From assembly GCA_026545765.1 (NCBI GenBank), contig CM048840.1, positions 4,671,265-4,735,264 of the forward strand: a DNA stretch of 64,000 bases, in the 5' to 3' direction. The stretch comes from Plantago major (taxonomy: Eukaryota > Streptophyta > Magnoliopsida > Lamiales > Plantaginaceae). Positions 1 to 11,460 of the stretch are shown here, in pieces; the stretch's first letter is position 1; every line of letters begins with the position of its first letter. A model generated the notes under the pieces. It saw nothing but the letters and a program-made list of their open reading frames with translations. It did no database searches and was not told the origin of the DNA. Made by a program: the position numbers and the translations under genes.

Positions 1-1255
1 CCCAAACTGACATTCAACAATGTTAATTGGTTGTAGAGTCGAAAGTGCGCACTGCAGGTACAAGTATTGGTTGGGGACTGCAAACTCAAAGTTTCACAGA
101 AAATTACCCAAGCTGCATCACCTACTCGAAATGCATTATGATGCAATCCGCTCGGAGTTTGAGAAAGCGTTGATGAAGCATCCTCATGTCACGACCCGTG
201 GAATCTTACGCAGGCTGGGAGGTGTGACATCTTGCTATTAAGAAAATAGTCCATGAAAGATCCAACGTTGATCCCGGTGAATGCGATCACGCATTGCGTA
301 CCGGTTGGGGACTACCATGCGCATGTGAATTGCAACAAAAGAGTGTGACCAGGAGGAGCGTCCATCCTATTAGAGATATCAATGAGTTCTGGAGTACTCT
401 TCATATGGGTTCTGGAGTCCTCTTCATATGGGGGAACCATACCAGACTAGGCAACAGATAGTACGGGACCAGTTTGATGACTGGTACAGGGACTGTAGGG
501 AGTCTGCCACGAAGGAGGAACTCTGATCATACTTCGAATCGGATGGAAACGCATCATACACGTACCTGGAGGAGCCACCAATCAGAGACAAGAAGAATGC
601 TGGGAGCAGGATCCCGTCCAGTTGGGAAGATCAACCCGCGAACCAATCTCAAAGGACTCCCAACACTAACAATACAGGTACTTATTCAAGTAGTGGAAGA
701 TCATTCAGATATCAAAGTCAGATGCCACCACAAGGTCTACGCTACATTCAAGGTTGGAGTGACGTCTAGTCCGATGGGAACTGTGGATACAGATTTATAG
801 CACAACTCCAATACAATGAACAAACAGAGTGGGTACGCGTCAGGCATGAACTTCTTCAGGAGTTGACCAACAACAAACATCTATACATCGCGGAGTTGGG
901 GGAAAGACCGGTCGCGGAAATATCAAATATAATGCACTCAGCTGGTTTGCAGGACCATGCGACGAAGACTATTGGTTTACACTCCAGACATGGGGCTACT
1001 AACAGCTACGACGTATCAACGGGTGTTCACCACATATGTTTTCTATGGGTCTACCACATACTTGCCCTTGGAATGTTGTACAGACATAGAGTCAGCATCT
1101 CCAGACTCTCCACCGGCAGACCAAGAGTGGACAGTCGGGTTTGTCAATAACAATCACTACATTACGCTACGCATTGGCCGTGAGTGTCCACTTCCACCAC
1201 TATGGCCGACCTGGCAACATCAAACAGAGGAAAGAACAAGGCATTGGATGTAACA
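1..1255 (+). pseudogene. Decayed MULE transposase C-terminus fused to an OTU-type protease domain
   Basis: This is the 3' part of a Mutator-like (MULE) transposon gene, entered from the left window edge and broken by stops and frameshifts. At 275-333 one frame reads ECDHALRTGWGLPCACEL. This has the Cys/His spacing of the SWIM-type zinc finger near the C-terminus of plant MULE transposases. At 770-802 another stretch reads SDGNCGYRFIA, the catalytic Asp/Cys motif of OTU cysteine proteases. It is followed by RVRHELLQEL and, near 1147-1170, by NNNHYITL, which should carry the catalytic His. MULE proteins with a C-terminal OTU domain are known from plant genomes. An in-frame TAG at 767-769 precedes the OTU motif and the frame changes near 950. 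It is therefore a non-functional relic. The MULE assignment is moderately secure and the OTU assignment is good. Confidence 0.68.
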
Positions 1256-2684
1256 TTATTCCGTTCAACTACGTCAATGGTTTTCGTTGTAGTGAAATCA
1301 TATTAAGCTTAAGCTATCAATTTATGTTATGTTGCGTATTTATAGTGAAATGAGTCAAAATTCATGTTGTAATGAAATCGTTTGTCGTTTAATTTCTAGA
1401 ATTTCCGTTAAATTTAACTTTTACTTTTCATTTTGAATAAATAAATGACAAAAGTAAATTAAAGTTTTCAATTTGAAAAAAAAAAGAAGAAAACTATATA
1501 TAATCAATTTGTAAATTAAAAAAAATTAAAAAAAAACTGGAAATCGAGATCTTGCCAGTTTTAAAACCGGCCATATCTCGATTTGAAACGGGCCATATGA
1601 AGATATGGCCGGTTTTAAAACTGGCCAGATCATGATATGGCCGGTTTCATGATTTCCAATTTTTTTTGCCTTTTTTTTTTTTTTCTGTTTTGTTTTAATT
1701 ACTTCTATATTTTTAGAAACATTTGTATACATGAAATATTTTTCCAAAAAACATTTAATTTTTCCGATTTATATTTAGTGTTGTTATTTTGTGTTCGATC
1801 GTGCATGTTAATGTTTTTGTGTTTGCATATAAACGAGTCATTTCGATTTTTCATTAAGTTTATAAGATTTTTTTTGAGTTAGGAGCATTTTGGTGAAGTT
1901 ACAAATATTTTGTGTTGTGTTTAACATAAATGAAGATAGCCAAAATTGTGTATCATAAAAGTTTTTGTTGGATCAGTAATCTAATAGTAATCTTATTTTG
2001 GTAAATTGAAGCATGTTTTATGGCCAACTATCGTTGGCATTATAATATTTTTGCTGGTGGTAATACTTAATTTTTTGTCGAAGGCCACATGTTATGAGCC
2101 GTTTGAGAGAATCTTTGGACCACAAGTTTGATATGATTTAGGCTAGCCTGGAGTCCAGCAAAAATTTGGGTGACAATGATCTTAGATTAAGGTTACTGAT
2201 TGATTAATTTCACATTTAAATATGAATGTAATGATCAATTATCCCTTTCTCTGGATATTATAAGCTTACACTCTGTCATTAGGGCCACCAGGGCAGGTTG
2301 CTAATTGTTCAAACCTGGCTTTTGGGAACCTGTCAAACAAACGTTATGCTTTTGGTGTGAACGAATAGTATCACTGAGCGTAACACTAAAGGTTATGGGT
2401 ATTTAATAGCGGAACGGAGGGAGTATGTTTCTAGCTAGCCGTGTAACACGTTAGATTAGAGTACCACTAACCGAGTTTTGAACGTATGAGATGTAAACAT
2501 GTACACTACATGAAAATTGGAACTTAATTGATCGGCAAGAAAGTTATAACGTTAGCTCATTGTTAAAATTGTCAGATTCCTGGATCTAGTATATCATTGT
2601 CAATATTGGAACTAAATTCATGATTATCCAAAAGGAAAGTGAGGAAATAAATCAATCTAACACAACTATTTTAAGCAACTGAGA
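1256..2684. other. Noncoding, AT-rich spacer
   Basis: No coding potential is visible apart from short chance frames. The stretch holds the hairpin listed separately at 1554-1625 and poly(A)/poly(T) runs near 1478 and 1670. A lone GGAACGGAGGGAGTA at about 2412-2426 resembles one end of a Stowaway-type MITE, but I could not find the matching opposite end. Confidence 0.5.
1554..1625. repeat. Perfect 25-bp inverted repeat (hairpin) with 22-nt loop
   Basis: Positions 1554-1578 and 1601-1625 are exact reverse complements over 25 bases. The core of the arm is TTTTAAAACCGGCCATAT. A further related ATATGGCCGGTTT unit follows at 1636-1648, and GGAAATC/GATTTCC flanks extend the symmetry imperfectly outward. 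It is probably the end or middle of a small transposable element, but no target duplication was identified. Confidence 0.8.
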
Positions 2685-5138
2685 ATGAGAATTTCCAAAA
2701 TGTTTCATTTCATCTTGCTAGTCTTTTGCTACTTGCAATCTGTTTTCGGAGCAACAGATTCCTTCCTTGAATGTCTATCCACCTACACGAAATACTTACC
2801 TCTGTTTACCACTAGCTTTTTAGCTCCATAGGTTTTTTTTTTACCATTGACTAATAAAAAGTTTCAGATTAACGCTAGCCTTTTTAAATCACCATTTAAA
2901 ATCTAATTAAGAAGCTACCCAAGTTAGCTTTTTTAAAAAAAAAGAAGCTCCTTCTTATTTTTTTCATTCCGAAAATATCCCTGACCTAAATTAGAAAAAA
3001 AAGAAGAAGGAATCACTACCCGTTTTTATTATTTATTATTCTCGACTTATATTTTATATTGTTGGATCCTTTGTTATACATTTTATGTACTTGTTTGCAA
3101 CTAGCATAAGGATTAATACATCCGTATCTCTTTAAATTGCATACATGTTGTACACATCAATTACTGATTTTTTTCATTACTAAGTTAAAATGATCAACGA
3201 ATATTTCTTTCAACTTCTGATAATTCTGATGATGTTATTAAAGTGGCGATGTAAAGTACATTGAATATATATTAAAATAATTGGACAAAATGTGATGTAC
3301 TATTATTTAAAAAACTAGACTAATAATACGATGAGAAAGGTTAAAGAAAATAAAAATAAGAGTAATACCCTTTTATGTCATTTTACAAAATACCAGCTAA
3401 CTTATCATCTAATTTGCTAAACACATACATTTAAAATCAGCTAGCTTCTCACCTAGTTAATCATTTCCTAATCATTTTTATCACCAACTACTACTAATTA
3501 ATTAATCGCTATCACTAGTTTTAAAATGAGCCCTTCGTCAAGACCGAATCGAACTTAATCGAATCAATTATAAAATATAAAATATAATCGAACCGAATTG
3601 GATCCGAATCGAATCGAATGGCACTTTATCAAATATCGCGTTCACACCACTTAGTTCGAACTACACGCCTGTGTTAAATAACTACATTAGGAACGCTCGT
3701 TTCAATTCGTCTGAGACACCCAAACCAAGATTAATCGTCACTCCATGGAAGGAATCGGAAGTGCAGGATATCGTGACAACGTCAGAAAAGCTGGAATAGA
3801 GATTACGGTGCGAAGTGGGGGCCAAGACAACGAAGGCCTTTCTTACTCGTCGACAGGCCCGTTTGTGCTTTTTGACATGTTTAATCTTAGAAAAATTGAG
3901 ATTGACATGAAGAGCGAAACTGCATGGGTCCAAGCCGGAGCGACACTAGGCGAAGTATATTACAATATATTTAGAAAGAGTGAAATACGCGCTTTCCCGG
4001 CAGGGGTTTGCCCGATGGTCGGCTTGGGAGGCCACTTCAGTGGAGGTGGCTACGGCAACCTAATGAGGAAATTCGGCTTGACTATCGACAATGTGATTGA
4101 TGCTAAGATTGTTGACTCCAAAGGTCGAATCATGGATAGAAGGGCAATGGGGGTGGATGTTTTTTGGGCTATCAGTGGAGGAGGTGGGGAAGTTTTGGTA
4201 TCATAGTGTCGTACAAAATCGAACTAGTTCGAGTGCCCCCTCCTGTGACAGTTTTCAAGATTCCAAGAACGTTGGAACATGACGCTCTTGATCTTGTTCA
4301 TCGTTGGCAATACATTGCGCCCCAATTCGACAAGGAACTTTTTGTCAGGATACAATTCTCTCCAGTTGTCGCAAAGGAATTGGATCAGAATCTGTGGATT
4401 AGATCAGAATCGTCAGGCCTAGCTAAAGGCAAAGTTAATAACACCGTAAAGGTAACATTCATCGCCTTGTACCTTGGTAAAGCCGAAAAACTAGTCTCAC
4501 TGTTGAATGCAGAGTTTCCGGAGTTGGGATTGAAGGAAGAGGACTGCAAGGAGATGAGCTGGATAACATCAGTCTTATTCTGGTATGGTCTCCCTCTTAC
4601 AACTCCTGAGACCGCCTTGTTGAGCTGAACAACAGGTCCAGCTGCATTCCTAATGGAAAAATCCGATTATGTAAAAACTCGAATCCCGAGAGACGTTTTG
4701 CAAGGAATGTTGGAGAGAGTAGCCGAATCAGGGATAATGACGATGCAATTTAATCCGTATGGCGGAAGAATGAGTGAAATTCCTGATTCAGCAACAGCAT
4801 TTCCTCATAGAGCTGGAAATCTGTTCATGATTCAGTACCTGATAGTCTGGAGTGAAAACGAGCCAGAGGCTGCGAATAGATACACAAAAACAATCAGAGA
4901 CGTGTACGACTACATGACACCATACGTGTCGAAGAATCCAAGATAAGCCTTTCTCAACTACAGAGACATTGACCTTGGTACACCAGATCATAATGGTCCG
5001 AATGCTTATGAGGAAGCAAAGGTGTATGGAGTCAAGTACTACAAGAACAATTTCGACCGCCTTGTCAAAGCGAAGACTAGATTTGATCCTGAAAACTTGT
5101 TCCGAAATAATCAAAGTATCCCATGTCTAATGAAATGA
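2685..5138 (+). pseudogene. BBE-like FAD-linked oxidoreductase pseudogene (psi1), split by an insertion
   Basis: The first part (2685-2831) starts MRISKMFHFILLVFCYLQSV, a good signal peptide followed by the family motif DSFLECLSTY. It runs into a stop inside inserted DNA. The rest of the coding sequence resumes near 3620 with LSNIAFTP and continues to FRNNQSIPCLMK* at 5138. Lesions are visible in order: the insertion; a 1-nt loss in an A-run at 3786-3789; a 1-nt loss in the glycine-rich loop at about 4186-4191; an in-frame TGA at 4626-4628; and a GAA-to-TAA change at 4944-4946. The FAD-binding His motif reads SGGQDNEG (His to Gln), while the Cys motif FPAGVCPMV is kept. The active-site Lys is Met (FMIQ). 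It shares an unusual TGPA segment before EKSDYV with psi4, its closest relative here. Confidence that it is a pseudogene is high. Confidence 0.93.
2807..3618. mobile_element. AT-rich insertion inside psi1, including a CGAAT-repeat MITE-like end
   Basis: This block separates two collinear halves of psi1 and has no coding potential. The exact left junction is uncertain (about 2807-2832). The right end, 3530-3618, starts GAGCCCTTCGTCAAGACCG and carries CGAAT repeats like those of the element at 11347-11460. The rest is AT-rich with AGCTAGC/TTAGCTAGC-like motifs. Two successive insertions are possible. No clean target duplication was found. Confidence 0.6.
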
Positions 5139-7454
5139 GTTCATAAGAGAACGGGAATGTACTAGACATTGTTCATAGTTATGCAAAGAAGTATTTCATT
5201 TTATGAATGATCTGATTAATCAATCCCTGCTGATAGTTTATATAATTCCTATAACTTCCATCAAATGGTCTTTTTTTTGAAATAAAATTGTCTAGCTAGG
5301 TGCCTATGTGCAGTCTTTCAAATTTCTACTCTAGAAAACAATTTTCTTTCTCAAACAGAAACGAAATGGATGATAAACTACTTGAGGTCCAACTGAACGA
5401 GGTTAAGTCCAAATGGGAGATTGGGCCTCCAGGTTTTACATAATACTATAAACTTGGGCCGTAAATCTACTTATCTGTCGGGTTTGGATGTAATACTCTT
5501 TTGGGCTTTATTTTACTTCGTCCCTCTTTTTTTTGGGAACCGAGTGCATTACTTCTAACTATCCAGACAAAACCCGTAAAGGAACCGGTCCCAAGGATCC
5601 AGATACACATCTAAACTATCCGATCAATCAAAAGAAACCAAGCTTTGAAAACAACGTAGATATCTATATGATTTGCAGATTAGCTATATTCACATGTATA
5701 TGCGACAATCTGTCCAAAGTACATCGAGTAACGCTTGTTTAATCTCAACAACAATCTGAAAATTGAACGGCACCTCATGTGCAAAAAGCTCTATAAAATA
5801 AGTATCGTAGAATAATGCGAGCGAACTCAAATACTACTAATTTTGATGAATTCTACGAATACATGTAATGATGAATTTTTTAATTGATAGCCAACTAAGC
5901 TACCACCCAAATATTGACAAGAGCCAATCATATTTGATGTCAAATGTAACTCAATAAGCACTTACCAAATACCGTAATTTAGTCGCTAAGTTTGAACAAA
6001 TTTATTTGGTCCCTCCATTTACTCTCAAGTAAATCATTGTCAATTGGACTTATATATAGAAGAGCAGACTTTTAAAGTCTTCCAATGTATACATCGATCA
6101 ATGAACTTTGGCTACTTCCCCACTAACCATAGTGTCGATTACGCACGATTTTGTGGTGATCAAATAACATTCATCTCTCTAATTTGTGATGTATGACTAA
6201 GTTCATTAAAATTCTTTCCTCCTCAAAATTTTCCAATACCCAAAATCATGTATTCTTTCCACTACAAATACCGACCGAATTTAGTAAAAAATACTCAATA
6301 GTACCTATACACCAACCATGCATTAATAACATCAGACAACATTTTCGACCTTTTCTTTTTTAGAATTTAATATACAATATATATTCCAGTCAGATTACAA
6401 TTAATGATAAATCAACCAACTAATTAATAACTCCATTTGGAGAAATACAAGACTACATTCGAAGAAATAACACTCCATTGCGGAAAAAATCATGCCACGG
6501 GGATTCGATCCCATCACCTCATGCTCGTACCTTTTATATAAAATATGATTTTAATTTATTTCTAAAGCTATATTACAAGTGGGTATTTGATTTTTTTTTT
6601 CAAAAATATGTTGCAAGTAAATAAATTACTGGATGGGGATATACCACAAACGTGTCCGAATAAGAAAACTAAAAGCTTTAATTGTTTGTCTACATTAAAG
6701 AATAAAATTGAAAGCTAACTTATAAAATTAAATGAATCCAAAACAATTAATAGAAGGAATACTTGAATCAAGTAAATAAATCACTACAAATACCACATGC
6801 ATTATAACGCCCCGGAAATTTCAAACAAAATATAACCTGAATTAAAAGTAGTATTTGTCCTAGAGCGTACATTCACCAAACGTGGTGATTTGAGGATGTC
6901 AGTTTAAATCTTTATTGACATTACTTCATTGCATGACATAACATTTAACTCTTGCCACTTTCGCTTGACATCTTGCATAGCCTCTTATCTTTCTCGGCCT
7001 GACACTAAACATGGCCTATATTCAAATTCTTAACTTGACACTAAGCCTGGTCAATAATCTTAGTTAGCCTGACACAAAACCTAGCTAACGATTTGTTTTT
7101 AAAAATTCTTAACTTTCATGAATGTGCGAAATTATGATTTTAAAAACATAAACTCATTAATTCAGACTCCATTGAATACATAAACATCAAATAATGAAAA
7201 TCATCGTAACCCATCGGCAACGGTAAGATACTAACAAAATTCAAGACAAGCCACATTATTAAGCAATTCCAGCAACATTAGGCTTACAAGGAATGGTGAA
7301 AGGTATAACTGCCTTAATTAATTCAGCAGCTAGCTTAGTCACACAATAATTATTAAGAAAAAGATGGATCAGAATGTTAACATCTCCATGCGCCAATGAG
7401 AAAGATTAGCAAGCAGCTTAGTTTGAGTTAATTAATTAATCATATATTTTTAGA
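5139..7454. other. Gene-free AT-rich intergenic sequence
   Basis: The stretch lies between psi1 and the MULE-like element. I see no conserved protein, RNA gene or clear repeat. It has many A/T runs and a few weak short frames without family motifs (for example 5533-5742). Confidence 0.5.
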
Positions 7455-8792
7455 AAAATTACATATACCACCCAGTTAGATGTCCTTTACTCATCTGGAT
7501 ACCCATTAGTGAAACAATTACATTTAGATCCATTAAGTTGTTTTTGGGTTGACCAGCTTATAAGCTACACTAGCTTATCGGCAAACCAAACAGACCCTTA
7601 CTAATTCATTCTAGGGAAAATTACATATACCCCCTGTTAGATACCATCGTCTCATCTGAATACCCATTAGTGGAACAATTACATCTAGGTCCATTAAGCT
7701 GTTTTTTAGTTGACCAACTTATAATAAAAATCAACTTATGCAACAAACAAACAGGCCTTATCCTAATTTTCTCTCTCTCTCTCTCTCTATATACATATAT
7801 ATATTTTTTTTTAAAGTTTAGATGAAGATATATGAAGAAGAAGCAGTAGTAGTTTGCTTCTCTTCCGCCACCATGTGAACATAAAGAACAGAACCAAAAC
7901 CTCGTTTCCTTCTTGCCTTCTTTCAATTCATCACTCTCCTCCTCTATTAAATCTCTTCTCCTCACCAGAATCACGCAATTTTCCAATCCTCTTCGAAAAA
8001 TCTAGTGTGAAGTTTAAAAAAGTACATAAATTTCAGATATGGAGATGAATGTTGAAGGTCGAGTTTCTGATCCAGATGCCGAGTTGAGCCAAGAATTGTC
8101 CCAAAAATTGAATCTTGAAACTGGGTTTAAGCTCACTGATGCCGAATTGAGCGAAGGATAGTCCGAAAAATTGAATCTTGGAAATGGGTTTGAGCTCATT
8201 GATCTCGACAAGGAAGAAATTGAAGATTTGAGAGACAGTGATTAAGAAGATGAAGAAGAAAGACCATTCTATAAGTTTTTTGGTGTAACAAACAAAAGAT
8301 ATGAACTTCAAAACCAAAGAGGGAATCAAGCCTCAAAAGAAAAAGATCAAAAAGAAAAGAATTGTGAAGATCGATTCATGTATTGAAAAAATGGAAACAT
8401 ACTGCTAATTGCCGTAAAGCATCAAAAGAGATGTTAATTTTGAAAACCAGGGACTAAATTGAATGATTTAGAAACTTGAAACTTATGTCTTTGAGAATTA
8501 GTGTTGTACTAGGAATCGGAAAGAAGAAGTTTAAAAATTTAAGGGACTACATTTTGAGAAATTAATTTAGTCCAGGGACTTGAGTTGTTAATAGGCTGTT
8601 TGGCCAAAACCAAAACCTGATATTTGATAAGAGGTAAAAATGTCTTTTCCAGCTTTTAAATCGTCAAAAGTCAAATTCGTAGACTTAGATGTAATTGATT
8701 TTTATCTAACTAGATTTGGATGTTATTGTTCAACTAACAAGTACCTATCTGTAATTACGAAATTCAATACGAGGTTCATATGTAATTTTCCC
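7455..8792. mobile_element. Mutator-like (Pack-MULE-like) non-autonomous element
   Basis: Degenerate terminal inverted repeats bound this stretch. The left end near 7614 reads AGGGAAAATTACATATACC. The right end, read on the - strand from 8792, reads AGGGAAAATTACATATGAACC. Both are followed by related text (GTTAG, then AACAATTACATCTAGGTCC). A second copy of the left terminal repeat lies at 7455-7613, so the left end was duplicated or a related element sits beside it. The interior has a (CT)n tract at 7770-7788, a pyrimidine-rich leader and a broken open reading frame, as expected for a captured gene fragment. I did not find a 9-bp target duplication, so the class is inferred. Confidence 0.55.
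8039..8245 (+). pseudogene. Captured gene fragment of unknown origin, one internal stop
   Basis: A frame opens with MEMNVEGRVSDPDAELSQEL and is interrupted by TAG at 8159-8161. It then continues in the same frame to TAA at 8243-8245 (ending EIEDLRDSD). The peptide contains an approximately 21-residue direct duplication: DAELSQELSQKLNLETGF is followed by DAELSEG, a stop, then SEKLNLGNGF. It is acidic and has no domain I recognise. The upstream TC-rich leader resembles a plant 5' UTR, which fits capture of a first exon by the surrounding MULE-like element. It is unlikely to be functional. Confidence 0.4.
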
Positions 8793-9614
8793 TATATTTT
8801 TCCTTAAGCAAACGAGGCTGGTCATGTACAAACAAATCTTCTTGAATCATGATTAGTACGGCAGAACGCAAATTTAAATACACTTAGTTCTCACGCCAGA
8901 TTATAAACCAACAACAATCTATTAACCGTGACAACTCTAAGAGCAACTTCTCTAACAAATTAAAACATGCTATTGAATATGAATATATACTACAATCACT
9001 TGCCTGGTAAAGAGAATATCAAGAGCACCCGGTAAAGCTAGACAGAAAACTTCTCCTTCTCCAAGTTGGCCCCTCCCTCTCTTTCGTTCTGCTCCTTTTT
9101 AGATGAGATAAAGAGAAATACTAGAGCTAGGTTTAGATTAAAACGATTTAGCTCATGAATTGAGCTTGGGGCCACTTAGACTTAAATCTTTACGAATTAT
9201 ACTAAATTCGGCATGATTCGTCTAAATTCACTATTTTATTTTTCGGGCTACTACATGAATCCTTTTTCTTTTTTTTCTTTTTTTTTTTTTCAATATCATT
9301 CAAGTGCATGTACACATCTAAATTGAGCTATTCTTCCCATACTATACTTTCCATCCAGTCAACATTATAACTTTTTCCTTTTAAATAGAAAAAAGGCCAA
9401 ATTGAAAGAATATACTCAAAAACAAGTCAACAACATATATAATAATTCCAATTTCTCACAAAACATTCAACGCACAATCCATATTAATGATATTATCACC
9501 AATATACAATCATCCAGTTTTGTTAACTGCATTAATATCTCTCAAGTCTCAACCTTTATATATTGCCCAATCTTCATCATCTACATTCATCAAGTGACAA
9601 AAAAATCCATCAAA
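8793..9614 (+). promoter_or_regulatory. Upstream region of gene A with TATA element at 9557-9563
   Basis: A TATATAT box lies 52 bp before the ATG at 9615 in the context CTTTATATATTGCCC. This spacing supports the 9615 start over an in-frame upstream ATG at 9402, which would place 71 unlikely residues before a perfect signal peptide. The rest of the stretch is AT-rich, with a T-run at 9270-9290 and no other feature seen. Confidence 0.5.
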
Positions 9615-11210
9615 ATGAACAAAGCCATTATCTTAATCACTCTCTTCTGTTTCTTCCATGGCTTCTCAACAGCCACAGATGTTTACAAAGACTTCCAAAC
9701 CTGCTTCACTAGCAACAAGATCCCACCTTCCAAATCTTCCAAAATCATCTATTCTCCAACCAATGCAAGTTTCTCCTCCATCCTCGAATCCCAAATCCGA
9801 AACAGACGCTTCGACCTCTCCACCACCCCTAAACCGGCCGTCATCATCACTCCCACGGCCGAGGCTGAAGTCAGTGCTGCCGTGATCTGCTCCAAGAAGC
9901 TCAACATCCAGCTCAAGATACGTTCTGGAGGTCATGACTACGAAGGTCTCTCGTATGTCTCGAACCATACTTTCGTAATCCTCGACATGTTTAATTTCCG
10001 CGATATTAATGTAGACATAAAAACCGAGACTGCTTGGGTCGGGGCAGGTGCGTATCTCGGGGAATTGTATTACAGGATATACGAAAAGAGTGACGTTCAC
10101 GGGTTCCCAGCAGGAGTCTGCCCTACTGTTGGTGTCGGCGGACACATTAGTGGGGCAGGGTATGGGAATTTGTTGAGGAAGTACGGGTTGACTGTTGATC
10201 ATGTGATCAATGCTAAGATTGTTGACGCGAAAGGTCGAGTCCTGGACAGGTCCTCTATGGGAGAGGACCTGTTTTGGGCTATTAGAGGAGGTGGGGGTGG
10301 CAGTTTCGGGGTAATTTTGTCGTACCAAATTAAATTGGTACCGGTTCCGAAAACTGTAACGGTTTTTCGTGTGGAGAAATTCTTCTCTGAGGATGCGGTT
10401 CAAGTGGTGCACCAGTTCCAGCAAGTCAGTTCGAAATTGGACCACGACTTGTTTATACGGAACCTGATCCAGCCGCACTATGTTAATAAAACCCGAACCA
10501 TTCGGGCCACGTTCATAGGCTTGTTCCTCGGGGACTCGAAGCGCCTTATTAACATAACTGACTCCGGATTCCCATTTCTCAAGTTGAAGCAGTCCGACTG
10601 CAAGGAAATGTCATGGATCGAATCCGTTCTGTTCTGGGCCAATTTCGATAATGGCACAGACCCAAAGGTGTTGCTGAACCGAAAAACCGAAAAGGCGAAG
10701 TTCTTAAAACGGAAATCCGACTACGTGAAGACACCATTCCCCCAATCCGGCTTGGTTTCCATTTTCAATAAAATGATCGAACTCGTGAAAGTTGGACTCG
10801 TTTTCAACATGTACGGAGGCAGAATGGCTGAGATACCCGAAACGGAGACACCGTTCCCTCACAGGGCAGGAAACTTGTTCAAGATCCAGTATTCGGTGAA
10901 CTGGGACCAAGAAGGTGAAGAAGCTGATAAGGACTACATTCGCCATGCACGGGAGCTTTACGAGTTCATGGCTCCATATGTTTCGAAGAATCCAAGGGAA
11001 GCTTATCTGAACTACCGGGATTTGGATATTGGAACGACAGACAACGGTCCGGACAGTTACCGTCAAGGACAGGTTTACGGTGCAAAGTTCTTCAAGAGAA
11101 ATTTTGATAGATTGGTGAAGATTAAGACCAAGGTTGATCCTGACAATTTGTTTAGGAATGAGCAGAGTATTCCAGTTTTACCATCTAAAGGAAGAAAGGC
11201 AAGACACTGA
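9615..11210 (+). CDS. BBE-like FAD-linked oxidoreductase, gene A (predicted oxidase)
   Basis: This is an intact single-exon gene of 531 aa, the usual length for plant BBE-like proteins. Members of the family oxidise alcohols, phenolic alcohols or sugars using FAD bound at two points. Residues 1-20 form a signal peptide, so the enzyme should be secreted or vacuolar. C30 and C92 match the conserved N-terminal disulphide. The FAD-binding domain has SGGHDYEG (H107) and FPAGVC (C169), the two covalent FAD links. The C+3 gatekeeper is V172, which in this family favours reaction with oxygen. The active-site Tyr (Y183), Lys-x-Gln (K423, Q425) and NYRDLD tyrosine (Y467) are all present, as in the monolignol oxidoreductase AtBBE-like 15. 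The C-terminus (VDPDNLFRNEQSIP) is the family BBE domain. Its closest neighbour here is gene B. The substrate is not determinable. Confidence 0.95.
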   Translation: MNKAIILITLFCFFHGFSTATDVYKDFQTCFTSNKIPPSKSSKIIYSPTNASFSSILESQIRNRRFDLSTTPKPAVIITPTAEAEVSAAVICSKKLNIQLKIRSGGHDYEGLSYVSNHTFVILDMFNFRDINVDIKTETAWVGAGAYLGELYYRIYEKSDVHGFPAGVCPTVGVGGHISGAGYGNLLRKYGLTVDHVINAKIVDAKGRVLDRSSMGEDLFWAIRGGGGGSFGVILSYQIKLVPVPKTVTVFRVEKFFSEDAVQVVHQFQQVSSKLDHDLFIRNLIQPHYVNKTRTIRATFIGLFLGDSKRLINITDSGFPFLKLKQSDCKEMSWIESVLFWANFDNGTDPKVLLNRKTEKAKFLKRKSDYVKTPFPQSGLVSIFNKMIELVKVGLVFNMYGGRMAEIPETETPFPHRAGNLFKIQYSVNWDQEGEEADKDYIRHARELYEFMAPYVSKNPREAYLNYRDLDIGTTDNGPDSYRQGQVYGAKFFKRNFDRLVKIKTKVDPDNLFRNEQSIPVLPSKGRKARH

Positions 11211-11346
11211 TAATGTAACTTGGATAAAATTGTAAAAGTGAAGACTGGATCGATTTAATTCAGAAATCCATTTCAAAAACTTTCCTGGCCAGTAGTTGGG
11301 AAAATCGAGCAGAAGAAGCTCGTATGAATGACTACATGAAGATTAA

Positions 11347-11460
11347 GGCTCTGTGACCGAATCGAATTGAATTAATCGAAATGAATTATAGATAAAATAT
11401 AATTCAAGACAAACGAATCGAATCGAATCGAATGAGTTTGCAGATGAAGAGAACGTAGAC
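11347..11460. mobile_element. Tourist-like MITE with CGAAT repeats
   Basis: The element begins GGCTCTGTGACC and ends with CAGATGAAGAGAACGTAGAC, imperfect terminal inverted repeats. It is flanked by TAA on both sides (11344-11346 and 11461-11463), a 3-bp target duplication typical of PIF/Harbinger MITEs. Its interior is rich in CGAAT pentamers. It lies 137 bp after the stop of gene A and resembles the element at 50155-50306. Confidence 0.65.

Noticed and set aside
9402-9614. Upstream in-frame extension of gene A (71 extra residues)
   Set aside because: It would bury the signal peptide, has no family similarity and lies largely upstream of the TATA element at 9557-9563.
9666-10478. 270-codon open frame on the - strand inside gene A, and similar antisense frames in genes B-G
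   Set aside because: They are shadows of strongly conserved + strand coding sequence and show no domain of their own.
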